Source: Berberis thunbergii (Eukaryota; Streptophyta; Magnoliopsida; Ranunculales; Berberidaceae). Taken from it: a DNA stretch of 64,000 nt. Location of the stretch: assembly GCA_003290165.1 (NCBI GenBank), contig QNQO01010738.1:1-64000 (forward strand), given 5' to 3'. Under the pieces are notes generated by a model. That model was not told the DNA's origin. It ran no database searches and saw only the letters and a program-made list of their open reading frames with translations. Of the stretch, positions 1-10,314 are shown piece after piece. Within the stretch, counting starts at the first letter, position 1, and every line of letters begins with the position of its first letter. The position numbers were made by a program, and so were the translations under genes.

Positions 1-291
1 GAAAAAATAAGCAAATTGTGCTATGCGGTGTTGCAAGAGAATGTTGGGGTGCAAAGCGGGAAGGAAAGATTCAAACTTTCTTTTTCCCTCATTCCTTCTT
101 CTCATTCACACACAACAATTAGCAACCACGCACAGAAACAAAGAGGACTTAGCATTCTCATATCTTCATAAAACAGTAAGCAAAGAGAGGAAATCATAGC
201 TCGCAGCACGGTATTTCCTCTGTTTCTTCATGCAGCAGATGGAAGAGAGATCAAACAATAACTCCTCTATGTCTCTTCATGTAGCAACTGA
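1..291. other. No gene recognised
   Basis: About 290 bases with CT-rich and GA-rich patches. The flank on both sides of the MITE at 292-597 reads as one continuous purine-rich stretch containing repeated short blocks such as CTCTTCA and GAGAGA, so it may be an old untranslated leader. I see no supported coding sequence here. Confidence 0.3.
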
Positions 292-597
292 CACTACACC
301 AAATTGACATTTTTGTAACAACCCCCAAAACAATATCACTTTTGAAGTGTAACAATCCACCTAAAATTTTACACATTTTCACAAACAAAATGATACAATA
401 ATTGTATCACCATGAAAAGTATGGTTATAAAAGTGACTATTCATGGTGATCCAACTTATTGTATCATTTTTTTTGTGTTACTGTTTTTCATTTTTTTGAC
501 TAAATTTAGTTTTGACTTGAAATTATTTGATGAGTTGTAACATCTAAAAATGATACTGTTTTGAGAGTTGTTACAAAAATGCAAATTTGGTGTAGTG
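292..597. mobile_element. CACTA-like MITE
   Basis: A 306-bp non-coding element with inverted ends. The left end begins CACTACACCAAATT and continues with TTTTTGTAACAAC; the right end reads GTTGTTACAAAAAT and closes AATTTGGTGTAGTG. The CACTA start places it with the En/Spm (CACTA) superfamily, whose target duplications are 3 bp. The flanks here are TGA and TGG, so the duplication is imperfect. An internal palindrome around 400-465 (CACCATGAA / TTCATGGTG) would let the centre fold. It has no coding capacity. Confidence 0.7.
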
Positions 598-1046
598 TGG
601 AAGAGAAATCATGCAACAGCCACAACAACTGAGTTCTCCTTCACGTAGAGAGATTGTAACTAAACTACAGCAACTTCTCTTATTTGTTGTCTCTTCAAGC
701 ACAACCAAAGAGAGAGAATTTTCAGCCAAAGAGACAAAGTTCTTCACACAAAGAGAGGAGAGAAATTGCGGCCAATTATTCTTCCTTCAAAACCCTTTTT
801 TTTTTTCCTTTTTAATTTTGTTCCCTTACCTAACAGGTTTTGTCCTAAATTTTTTGTGAAATTGAGTTTCCATCTTTAACTAGCTTATTCTTTAACGACT
901 CGACTTGCACTGAAATTAGTTCTTTTTCCTCTTTAGCATACCAATAAAGTGTCTCCAATACAAAAATACACATCATGTTAGCTAAGTAGAAAATATTTAT
1001 AAAAAATACTTAAACTTAAATTAACCAAATAATCTAACAATTACAC
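598..1046. other. No gene recognised; AT-rich
   Basis: The one open frame here (611-859) is low-complexity, serine- and phenylalanine-rich and has no family resemblance, so I do not call it. The right part may be the untranslated 3' end of the minus-strand LINE that follows. Confidence 0.3.
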
Positions 1047-2250
1047 TTATAAAAACGATGTTTCAGAGTGCACTTTTATGTCCTCATCACTTTCATACCC
1101 ACAATTAAGCATAAACCATAAAAAATTTAAGGAAATCCTATTCATGGGAGAAATCCATTCTATCTCTTTTAAACCGGTTATGCTAGAAATACTCCATACT
1201 TGGAACAAACCAACGGGACACTGAAAAAGGACATGCCCTGACGTTTCCTTTTCGATTTGTGCTGCAAGATGGGCATTCATTGCTCACTGCTACATGATGT
1301 TGCTTAAATAACCTCTCCATAAGGAGTAGTCCTTTGTATGATTTTCCATAAAAATAGTTGAAATTGGTGGGAATCTTTGAGTTTCCAAACCTTGCAAAAT
1401 CTTCTATCATCACCTTTAGGTGAAGAAGCATTGGTCGAAAACCACTATCTCACTCCTGAATAATTTGTAAGCTGATTTGACAGTGGAAATTCCTGTTTTC
1501 ATGCTTCCAAATGACCACATCATGCTCCTCCAAATGTCTAATGAGTGTGTCTAAAATGGTCATAACATATTGAGGGAAAAATAATTCAATAGTAGGCTCG
1601 TCCCCATTTTTATGCCCTCATTCTTCTTGAATAATTAGGTCGCTCACAAAATTCAAAACAAAGATAAGGTGGTGGGAGGCACATAATCTCTCTGAGGGAT
1701 GAACTCAAATAACCACAGGTTCGCCCATATGTTGAAATACTCCCCATTAGTAACCGTCCATAAGAAACCCTTTTTTTTACAGTATTTAAAGTCTTTCCCA
1801 AACTCCCTAAAGGAAAGAGGATCCCAATTTAGTAAAACAGGCTTGGAAGAGACTGCAATTTTTGCAGTAATGTTTAAACGAATCCAGCTTCTTAAGAATA
1901 GGGTTGGGAGTAGGAAAGTTGCATAGGGTAATTGATAATGAAAGAAGACACGGTTAATCCGAGTTGTTTTACCAGCCTGAGATAAGAGTTTACATTCCAT
2001 CTAGCGAAGATATTGTTGACACTACTCAATCAAATAATTGAAATCTTTAGTTTTGTTTCTGGAGAGGATTAAAAGGGAGACCAAAATTTTTTTTTTTTTG
2101 GTTTACAAATCTCATACACATAACCCTCAGGATTATGCGTTGGTGTCTATGATGGACGTTAGGGGTCAATAGGATAGATAGTTTGTCAGAGTTTATCAAT
2201 TGACCAGACACGACACAATAGTCATTAAGAGTTATACATTTTTTCACACT
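1047..2250 (-). pseudogene. Decayed LINE (L1-type) reverse transcriptase 3' half
   Basis: Read from high to low coordinate, separate minus-strand frames match successive parts of a plant L1-type ORF2. At 2247-2047 a palm-region block reads YCVVSGQLINSDKLS. At 2000-1653 KLLSQAGKTT and LLNWDPLSFREFG correspond to the thumb and connection region. At 1431-1183 a CPSC motif followed by a degenerate H-x-x-x-C begins the zf-RVT zinc-binding domain typical of plant LINEs. Frames change repeatedly and there are many stops, so it is a dead 5'-truncated copy. The catalytic YxDD region is not visible. The family assignment rests on motif order rather than a search. Confidence 0.72.
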
Positions 2251-2380
2251 TTAAGTCGGTTTAGTCATTTTTTTCGTTAATCCCGAGCTCAAGCCTCGCT
2301 AAAGTATGCATGCCTCCGTGTGTCGTGTGTTGGGAACTTGAAGTTTAAAGAAGGACAAAGTATTTCTCCAAAGATTTCGA

Positions 2381-2548
2381 GTGGGAGAAACTCAGAGACC
2401 AAATAGAGTGCGATTCATCTCTCTGGCTACCCTTTCCTCCCCTTCGAACCCTCCAATTTTCTTTCCTCTTCCTCTTTCATCTACTCCCAATGATTTAGAT
2501 GCGTGGAATAGCTTCCACAATCGTCATTCTACTGGCACATTCTTCAAG
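2381..2548 (+). pseudogene. Orphan first exon, METTL-type methyltransferase-like
   Basis: An ATG at 2381 opens a 56-codon frame ending in DAWNSFHNRHSTGTFFK, followed by a plausible GT donor (AAG then GTATCA). The block W-x-x-F-H-x-R-H-x-x-x-x-F-F-K resembles the start of METTL2/6/8-type tRNA cytidine methyltransferases, where it is followed by a conserved RRYLLKEFPEL-like segment. The Ser/Pro-rich lead could be a transit peptide. I find no downstream exon: the sequence passes straight into repeats, so this is either a separated exon with a very long intron or a fragment. The assignment is tentative. Confidence 0.4.
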
Positions 2549-2655
2549 GTATCATTTTTATTCTCAATTATTTTTTATCTAAGTTAAATGACTAAATGGC
2601 GTGTCTCTGGATTCCTTGATTTTCTCTTTTCTTGCTCAAAGTTAGAATCTTTATG

Positions 2656-3725
2656 AAGATTGTTAGAAAATATATAAGGGAAATGTATTTAGGGGTAATC
2701 AAATTAACAAAAAGATAAACATACAAAGAAATTGAATAATCAGAAATAAAATGAATAAAAAAAGATAGACTTATCAAAATTGGTGATCGAGGCATGTGGC
2801 TTTGGCACATTGTCTTAAGATAGATTCGCCCCGCTAGGGTGCTTACAGTTCTAATAGACGTGTGTCTCCAATATATGGCCATCAATCACATAGAAGTGCA
2901 TTACATGTCTCTGTGTCTGGCAAACTGAATTTGTGCTTGTAGTCTTCATCAAGGATTGTGAGTTCGTGAAATTATACAAAACTTACAGTTTTTTGAAATT
3001 ATGAAAAGAAAAAGAGCAAAAGAAAAAAAGTACATTTTTTGAAAAATTTCGAGGTTTTTTTTGTAAATTTTGGGGGGTTTTTTCGTAAATTTCGTTTTTT
3101 GGTAAAAATACAAAACCAGCTACTAAAAATTACATTTGTCGAGGATTTTCATAAATTTTGAGTTTTTTTTTCTTCTAATTATTATTTATTCTAATTATTT
3201 ATTGATTTTATAAACCACCACATAATTTTTTAATTATCACTTCTTTTACTTATGTTGGTTTTTAAACTACTCATTGATTTTTTAACTATAGGTATTTTGA
3301 TTTCATTAATGTGTTAAATACATTTATTTAGTTACATATTATTTTTTTCATATATTTAATATATCCTCGAAATTCATTATATATTTCATGTATCCTCGAA
3401 ATTTCTATATTTTTTTTCTTTACACACCGAAATATTTCTTAAAATTAGGAGACCGAAATTAACTCAAAAAATGAAATCACAATCCTTGGTCTTAATACAC
3501 ACTCAAAACAATAGTAAAACATTTGAAATTCAATAAGATCTCTATAAAATATAAAACTCCATTGTCTACAAAACATCAGGAGATGGGAGGATTTATACAA
3601 ACCACGTACAAAGAGACTCTAAAATCATTGTGACTCCCTAAAATCAAATGGTAACCCCTCGCAACATAAGTGTCTCTCCATAGATTACAAGTGTCTTTTG
3701 GGAAAAAAAATGCACCTTTCAAAAC
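2656..3725. repeat. Dispersed repeat, copy 1 (paired with 27623-28055)
   Basis: From AAGATTGTTAGAAAATATA onward this stretch matches 27623-27925 base for base over long runs (for example AGATAAACATACAAAGAAA and GATAGACTTATCA), with scattered substitutions. The match resumes at 3567-3725 against 27913-28055 (AATCAAATGGTAACCCCTC, AAGTGTCTTTTGGG). The interruption is explained mostly by the hAT MITE at 2950-3488. I cannot name the repeat family; it has no coding sequence that I recognise. Confidence 0.75.
2950..3488. mobile_element. hAT-type MITE inside dispersed repeat
   Basis: A 539-bp AT-rich, non-coding insertion with terminal inverted repeats: the left end is CAAGGATTGTGAGTTC and the complement of the right end is CAAGGATTGTGATTTC. 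It is flanked by GTCTTCAT on the left and GTCTTAAT on the right, an 8-bp duplication with one mismatch, the length used by hAT transposases. Its absence from the paralogous repeat copy near 27905 supports insertion. Confidence 0.72.
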
Positions 3726-5124
3726 AAGAAAATAATAATCATAAAAGTTAGCTACTTTCATTCGTAAAAAAAATATTAAAATTATAAAATAATTTCCAAC
3801 AATCACCCACATGAGTGAAAATAACAAACTAATTAAAAAAGACATAGACCCTTGAGAGTACAAATAGGAATGGTCTTACGTCGAGATAGATAGCTTATGG
3901 CTTCGAATCTTCCCTAGTGATACTAGCTAGTCAATGGACACGATGCCTTTAATTGTTGAGCATGCGTATATGAAGACAATAGTATTCACACAGGTCTTTT
4001 CCTGACACAATTTGGTTCATGAGGTTGTGTTCATTTGGGCTCTGAACGGATTTTGCATTCACGAAGTCCTTTAGAAAATTGAACCTTTAAAATTCTCATC
4101 GAAGCAGCCCATTTCACACTTCACATAGGTGACACCCATTAAGAGTATCGTGGTATGCTCCTTTTGTAGAATAAGATATGGGTTCATTAATAGCATAGCT
4201 TACCCTAATTATGCCGCAAGATGCACTATTACATTACAGGAGTGGGTAGGAGAGGTAATCTCCTTAGTGCGGCTAGTGAGTCATCCACAACTTTGTTGTC
4301 CCATTGAACCTGGACTATGGAAACGCAACAGCTAGGTTGGGTGCCATGATGACTCTTGATGGTAAGGCTTTAACCCAAATCCCATCGATGTGCAATCTAG
4401 TAACTCTAGAGCAGATCTGCAAATTTTCACGACTTACAAAGAAATTCTACCTGAGAGCCACTACATTCTGGTAATTTGCACTATCATATTCAGATTTCAA
4501 TTCTATTTTGCAACTTGCCTTTATAGCCATAGTATACACATTTATACATACTGTCATCTCACCCCCGACATTTCATAATATGAAACTTACAGTTCATATA
4601 GAATAATATGTTTTTGAGAAATCTCAACTAAAAATTATTGCACTTGGGATGAAATATAATCCCTGGATAGGATCAGTACCATTGTGACTTTACTGTGATG
4701 GGAAAAATTTCAATATAACTCACTGAAATTTAAGTTCTGTAACAAACTAATAACAACATAGATCAACGAACTCGTGTAACAACACTATCGTTGATGTTTG
4801 TACAAATAATTTGGATGACAGTTACCTATCACATAATTCAATTCAATCCAATAGCAAATAAAGTAACCATTTTCCTATAGAAATTAAATAATCAGGTTCA
4901 TGACCAAAATTACCACTCCTTACATAAAACGGTACCCTTATTTTGCTGTTGCATTATGTCATGCTCCGCATAACAGTCGTTGCCAAACAAAGATACTCCG
5001 TGCAATTGTTATAGAGATGTTGCTTCAATGGGCTAGTGGATGTTATTAATGGTCACCTTATTCAAATTTGATCTTTTTTATTTTTTTCCACTAACTATTG
5101 CTCAAAGAAGATAACCTGAAACAA
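3726..5124. other. Unassigned, no supported gene
   Basis: AT-rich sequence. Around 3970-4380 there is a non-coding block (GTTGTCCCATTGAACCTGGA and surroundings) with the look of an LTR or leader from a retroelement, but I cannot define termini. The short frames at 4129-4335 and 4390-4578 are not convincing. Confidence 0.25.
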
Positions 5125-5135
5125 GGGGTTGTATA

Positions 5136-5166
<31 letters not shown>

Positions 5167-5183
5167 GGAAAGGGTTGTATAAT
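5125..5183. repeat. Poly(T) tract between short direct repeats
   Basis: GGGTTGTATAAT occurs immediately before (5126-5137) and after (5172-5183) a run of about 30 T. The structure is that of a target duplication around a bare poly(A) tail inserted in the minus orientation, as left by a severely 5'-truncated retroposition. Replication slippage is the alternative. Confidence 0.55.
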
Positions 5184-5281
5184 CAGAATTGAAGACACCA
5201 TCATAGTTGTTGCCTCATCAAAACATACCAACGCAAGAGACACAAGCCACTTCCTCCATGTGTCTTTATAGTACTTGGCCA

Positions 5282-5516
5282 TATGGGTGGGCATCCGATC
5301 CCGCGATCCCGTTCCCATCCTGATCCCGTCTCGATTTTTTCGGGTCTTAATGGGATTGAATAATTTTATCCCGATCCCGTCCCGTCCCGATCTAGAATGG
5401 GATGGGATGGGGTGAAGATTTTTCCCATCCCGTCCCGTCCCGATCCTGATCCTGTATGAACATGATGTGATAGGGATGAGTATATCTCGTCCCATCCCGT
5501 CCCGTGTCCACCCCTA
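5282..5516. mobile_element. hAT-type MITE, C-rich
   Basis: A 235-bp non-coding element beginning TATGGGTGGGCATCC and ending GTGTCCACCCCTA. The ends are imperfect inverted repeats of the TAGGGGTGGGCA type known from plant hAT MITEs. Flanks CTTGGCCA (5274-5281) and CTTGACCA (5517-5524) form an 8-bp target duplication with one mismatch. The interior consists of repeated CCCGTCCCGATC-like blocks, which gives a spurious open frame on the minus strand. Confidence 0.85.
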
Positions 5517-5599
5517 CTTGACCATCTGTATCTTGTTACCAAAAAATATTAATATACCCACATGCCATTGGGCTATTGTTCTTCCTTGTTTACCAGCAC

Positions 5600-6925
5600 T
5601 ACAAAAAAATAATATTAGCTACGGACATTAGCGACAGTTTTAAAAAACCGTCGCTATTTAAACGGTTTACGATGGCATAAAATTGTCGCTATAGTTTCTG
5701 CTACAGTTTCGGTACATAAATTAAAATCACCGTCACTAACAGTTTTGTGACGGATTAAAACTGTCGCTAATACGAGTATTAGGGCACTAGAACCGTAGCT
5801 AATGTTTACAAAATTTTTTTGTTAGCCACGGTCCAAATACCGTAGCTAATGTGATTTTTTTTTATAAATTATAAGAAAACAACTTAGCGATGGCACTAGG
5901 GCCGTAGCTAATGTTTAGAAATTTTTTGTTAGCCACGGTCCAAATACCGTAGCTAATGTGTTTTTTTTTAAAATTATAAGAAAACAACTTAGCGATGGCA
6001 CTAGGGTCGTAGCAAATGTTTAGAAAAGTTTTTGTTAGCCACGGTCCAAAAATCGTAGCTAATGTGATTTTTTTTAATAAGAAAACAACTTAGCGACGAC
6101 ACTAGGGCCATAGCTAATGTTTAGAAATTTTTTTGTTTGCCACGGTCCAAATACCGTAGCTAATGTGATTTTTTTTAATAAGAAAACAACTTAGCGACAG
6201 CACTAGGGCCGTAGCTAATGTTTAGAAATTTTTTTGTTAGCCACGGTCCAAATAACGTAGCTAATGTGAATTTTTTTTTTAAATTTTTTTAAGAAAACTA
6301 CTTAGCGACGGCACTAGGGCCGTAGCTAATGTTTAGAAATTTTTTTGATAGCCACGGTCCAAAAACCATAGCTAATGTGATTTTTTTTAATAAGAAAACA
6401 ACTTAGCGACGACACTAGGGCCGTAGCTAATGTTTAGAAATTTTTTGTTAGCCATGGTCCAAATATCGTAGCTAATGTGATTTTTTTTAATAAGAAAACA
6501 ACTTAGCGACGGCACTAGGGCCGTAGCTAATGTTTAGAAATTTTTTTGTTAGCCACGGTCCAAATACCGTAGCTAATGTGATTTAAAAAAATTATTATAT
6601 GAAAACACCTTAGCGACGGCACTAGGGCCGTAGCTAATGTTTACAATTTTTTTTTTGTTAGCCATGGTCCAAATACCATAGCTAATGTGATTTAAAAAAA
6701 ATTATTATAAGAAAACTACGTAGCGACGGCAGTAGAGCCGTAGCTAATGTTTACAAATTTTTTTTTTGTTAGCCACGGTCCACATACCATAGCTAATGTC
6801 ATTTTTTTTAAAAAAATTTATAAGGAAACAATATAGCGACGGCGCTAGGGCCGTAGCTAATGTTTACAATTTTTTTTTTGTTAGCCACGGTCAAATTACT
6901 GTAGCTAAATGTGAATTTTTTTTAA
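5600..6925. repeat. Left subterminal tandem repeat array of the CACTA element
   Basis: About eleven diverged units of roughly 100-110 bp. Each contains GTTAGCCACGGTCC, then CCGTAGCTAATGTGATT, an A/T run, and TTAGCGACGGCACTAGG leading into GCCGTAGCTAATG. The half-motifs TAGCGACGGC and GCCGTAGCTA face each other across ACTAGG, so each unit can form a hairpin. In En/Spm the subterminal motifs bind the TNPA/TNP1 protein; by analogy these are probable transposase-accessory binding sites. Confidence 0.88.
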
Positions 6926-6939
6926 AATTATATAAAGCA

Positions 6940-7250
6940 AAATCGCTATATATTTATAAACTGGATAAAATCACTAATAAAACATTTTCGTCTAGCCTGG
7001 TTAGGAGACCTTACTTTCACATAGGCGACCCGGATCGAATCCCACCAATGAAACTTTTTTATTATATTAAAATTTTTATATTAGCGATGGCAAAGTGTCG
7101 TGGCTAATGAGTTTTATAAATAAAACTCAGTAGCCACGGTTCTCTACCGTAGCTAATTCTTTTTTTTTTATTATATAAAAAAATAGATATATATTTATAA
7201 ACTGGATAAAATCACCAATAACCCATTGCCTTTCAACCCGGTTAGGAAAC
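6940..7250. repeat. Twice-present tRNA-like block with subterminal motifs between
   Basis: A segment starting TTTATAAACTGGATAAAATC occurs near 6953 and again near 7193; the second is shorter. The first copy contains TAGCCTGGTTAGGAG and GGATCGAATCCC about 40 bases later, resembling the A and B boxes of a tRNA-derived promoter, but no cloverleaf can be drawn. Between the copies lies one more TTAGCGATGGC...GTAGCTAA unit. A decayed SINE-like insertion is possible. Confidence 0.4.
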
Positions 7251-7254
7251 TCAT

Positions 7255-8575
7255 TAGAGAAGATCAGATCAGATCAGATCAAAGAAGATCGGATCAAAGA
7301 AGTTCAAAGAAGATCAAATAAGATCAGATCAGATAAAAAAAGATCAGATCAAAGAAGATCAAAGAAGATAAAAGAAGATCAGATAAAAGAAGATGGGATC
7401 AAAGAAGATCAGATAAAAAAAAATCAAATCAGATAAAAAAATATCAAAGAACATCAGATCAACAAAAATCAAAGAATATCAGTTCAAAGAAGATCAAAAA
7501 ATATCAAAGAAGATTAAAGAAGATCCGATCAAAGAATATCAAATCAAATAAGATCAAATAAGATCAGATAAGATCAAAGAATATCAGATCAGATCAAACA
7601 AGATAAAAAAAGATCAGAGAAGACCAGATCAGATCAAAGAAGATCAAAGAATATCAGATAAAATAAGATCAGATCAGATCAACGAAGATCACAGAACATC
7701 ATATCAAAGAAGATAAGATCAAAAAAGATCAGATCAGATCAAAGAAGATCAAAGAATATCAGATCAGATCAAAGAAGATCAGAGAAGATCAAGGAAGATC
7801 AAAGAAAATCAGATCAAAAAAGATCAGATCAGATAAAAAATATCAAAGAAGATCAGATAAAAAAATATCAGATCAGATCAAAGAAGTTCCAAGAAGATCA
7901 AATCAAATAAGATCAAAGAAAATCAGATAAGATCAAAGAAGATCAGATCAGATAAAATAAGATAAAAAATATCAGTTCAAAGAAGATAAAAGAAGATCAG
8001 ATCAAAGAAGATGAGATCAAAGAAGTTCAGATAAAAAAATATCAGATCTGATCAAAGAATATCAAAGAACATCAGATCAAAGAATATCAGTTCAACGAAG
8101 ATCAAAGAAGTTCAAAAAAGATCCGATCAAAGAAGATCAAATCAAATAAGATCAAAGAAGATAAAAGAATATCATATCAGATTAGATCAGATCAAAGAAG
8201 ATAAAAGAAGATCAGAGAAGATCAAAGAAAATCAAAAGAATATCAGATAAAAGAATATCAAAGAAGATCAGATCAGATCAATGAAGATCACAAAATATCG
8301 TATCAAATAAGATCAGATCAAATAAAAAAAGATCAAAGAAGATTAGATCAAAGAATATAAAAAAAGATCAAAAAAGTTCAAAGAAGATCAAAGAAGTTCA
8401 AATCAAAGAAAATGAGATAAAAGAAGATCAGATCAGATCAAATAAGATCAAAGAAGATCAGATCAAAGAAGATGAGATCAAGGAAGATAAAAAAAAGATC
8501 AGATCAAAGAAGATCAGATAAAAAAAAATCAAAGAAGACCAGATAAAAGAAGATAAGATCAGATAAAAGAACATC
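7255..8575. repeat. GATC-rich degenerate minisatellite
   Basis: Roughly 1.3 kb built from AGATCA, AAGA and GATCAAAGAA blocks in irregular order, mostly on a 5- and 10-base rhythm. The plus strand is almost all A, G and T-in-ATC, giving strong strand asymmetry and well over a hundred GATC tetramers. It sits between two blocks of subterminal motifs in the CACTA element. There is no coding sequence and no spacer pattern, so it is not a CRISPR array. Confidence 0.92.
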
Positions 8576-8860
8576 ATAGACTAATTGGTTTAAAAAAAAT
8601 TAACACTAAAGAGATTAGCTACGGCCAATTGTCGTGGATAATTGGTTAAAAAAAATATTAAACACTAAAGAGATTAGCCACGACAAATTGCCGTGGCTAA
8701 TTCGTTTTTCATTTTTTATATTAGCGACGGCAACAAACCGTCGCTAATTGGTTTTTAAAAAAAAATTAAACACTAAAGAGATTAGCTACAGCCAATTGCC
8801 GTGGCTAATTGTTTTTTAAAAAAAAATATTAAACACTAAAGAGATTAGCCAGGGTGTGAG
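8576..8860. repeat. Second left subterminal repeat block
   Basis: Four related units of the form AACACTAAAGAGATTAGC followed by CACGRCAAATTGCCGTGGCTAATT. The core inverted motif (TTAGCTACGGC / GCCGTGGCTAA) is the same as in the first array, but the unit backbone differs. This suggests a separate amplification or a shifted part of the original end displaced by the GATC-rich tract. Confidence 0.8.
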
Positions 8861-8869
8861 AGAACCAAG

Positions 8870-9565
8870 GCTCCAGTTCTGATTTCAACCGAAAGACTTC
8901 GATTAACTCCACCATCATCATTTTTTTTAGGTAAGATCCTTCTTCTTCTTTAGATGTCCTCTTCTTATTCTTCTTCTTCAAATCTGTCTAGATTTTTTTC
9001 CCCTTATTTTAGCAAAGCAAAACATTAAAACCCACAAAGAATCCACAGTTTTCAACAACCCCATGAGGCCATTCTTGAAGGAATTCTAGGGTTTTCAAAT
9101 GGCATTCACTGATCAGGGGTTGGTCGGCTCCTGTTTTTTCCTCTTCGCGAGGTTTTGTCCCCAAATCAGTTTTATTTCTTCATTTACGTGTTTATTCAAT
9201 TGGGTTTGTTTTATAAGAAATTGGATCTGAATTTTTATTTTCATTGTGTGTTTGAGATCCTTATAGTGTGCTATTTGTTTGTTCATGGTGGGATTGTTCA
9301 GGTTGGTAAACATTGGCAAAAATGTCTACCTTTATGGGTGTTATTGTTTCGGATCCCTGGCTTCAAAGCCAATTCACTCAGGTCGAGATTCGTGGCCTCG
9401 AAACCAAGGCAAGTGTTTTTATTGAATTGATTTGTGCCTGATATCAGTTGTACGTTGATGGATTATGGAAAATGAATTGTGAATTTGGATGGACTTCATG
9501 CAGTTTGTTTGACTGAGGAGTCAATTGGGTGGTAAAGTCACACTGGGAGATTTTCCACCTGTTAC
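8870..9565 (+). pseudogene. Captured fimbrin 5' end (leader and first two coding exons)
   Basis: ATG at 9322 opens exon 9322-9408, which encodes 29 residues including [13 protein letters not shown], the hallmark N-terminus of plant fimbrin (actin-bundling protein). The donor is GC rather than GT (AAG then GCAAGT). A second exon starts at 9504 after a CAG acceptor and continues the family sequence (LRSQ, then GGKVTLGDFPPV) but carries an in-frame TGA at 9510-9512. Upstream, 8870-9321 looks like a spliced leader. No actin-binding domain follows. It is flanked on both sides by CACTA subterminal motifs, so it was taken up inside the element's left end. In the living gene the protein cross-links actin filaments; this piece cannot. 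Confidence 0.82.
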
Positions 9566-9735
9566 TTATTTGGGATTGACAAATAAAAACACTTTGCTAT
9601 GTTTTATGCCGTCCATAAGTGTATATTTTAAAAAAATATATATTGGCGAAAATTTTACTTAGCCACAGTATAATAATCGTAGCTAATATTTACAAATCCT
9701 AGCTACGGGTTTTTGCCGTCCCTAATCGAGAAAAA
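9566..9735. repeat. Last left subterminal motif block
   Basis: After the fimbrin fragment one or two more motif pairs occur: TTAGCCACAGTATAATAATC with CGTAGCTAATATT, and TAGCTACGGGTTTTTGCCGTC. This puts the fimbrin piece within, not beside, the subterminal region. Confidence 0.65.
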
Positions 9736-9774
9736 AAAAGACTCAAAATAAAAACCTTTCGGCACGAAAAAAAT

Positions 9775-10314
9775 TGGGAATCCCGTGTTGTTTTTGTTTT
9801 CTGAAGAGAGTATTAATTGCAGAGGACGAAGCAGAGAGAGGAAGAATCATTGAGAAGCAGAGAGAGGAAGAATCATTGAGAAGAAGAACCTGTGAGAGGA
9901 AGAATCATTGAGAAGAACCTGTGAGAGGAAGAATCATTGAGAAGAATCATTGAGGAAGAATCATTGCAGAGGACAACGCAGAGAGAGGAAGAAGGTTTGG
10001 AAGAGCGATTTTGAGAGGACGAAGGTTTGACATCCCGCATCACGGTGTTTTGAGAGGAAGAAGCTCTGCGAGGAAAACGTGTGATTTTCAAACGAAGAAA
10101 CTGTGAGAGGAAGAGGGTCTGAGAGGAAGAACCATATTTTGAAGGGAAGACTCGATTTTCAGAAGAAGAAGGTCTGAGAGGAAGAACCCGTACCGCGTCA
10201 CCTGCTAAGGGGCTTGGAATCCTTCTGCATCCAGGAAGATCATCTCATTCTTCATCTTCTTCAACTTCAAGGTGGGAGAAATTTGGGGTTTTTGTGCTCT
10301 AACAAGGGTTCAAG
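9775..10314 (+). promoter_or_regulatory. Likely 5' leader exon of the TNP2-like gene
   Basis: Purine-rich sequence with repeated GAGAGGAAGAATCATTGAGAAG blocks, ending at CAAG followed by GTAAGT at 10315. This is a strong splice donor, and the matching acceptor (TATCCAG, ending 11487) lies 18 bases before the ATG at 11506. I infer a non-coding first exon with a 1.17-kb leader intron, a common arrangement for CACTA transposase genes. The reverse-strand serine-rich open frame here is a shadow of the GA repeats. Confidence 0.6.

Noticed and set aside
5091..5495. Minus-strand open frame of 134 codons
   Set aside because: It is produced by the CCCGTCCC repeats of the hAT MITE and a poly(T) run; arginine/glycine-rich low complexity with no family resemblance.
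6980..7050. Possible tRNA gene
   Set aside because: A- and B-box-like words are present but no acceptor stem or anticodon arm can be formed.
7255..8575. Possible CRISPR-like or telomeric array
   Set aside because: No constant repeat-spacer pattern and no telomere motif; the words vary in order and spacing, as in a degenerate minisatellite in a plant genome.
9873..10091. Minus-strand Ser-rich frame (SSSQ repeats)
   Set aside because: It is the shadow of GA-rich repeats in the leader exon of the TNP2-like gene.
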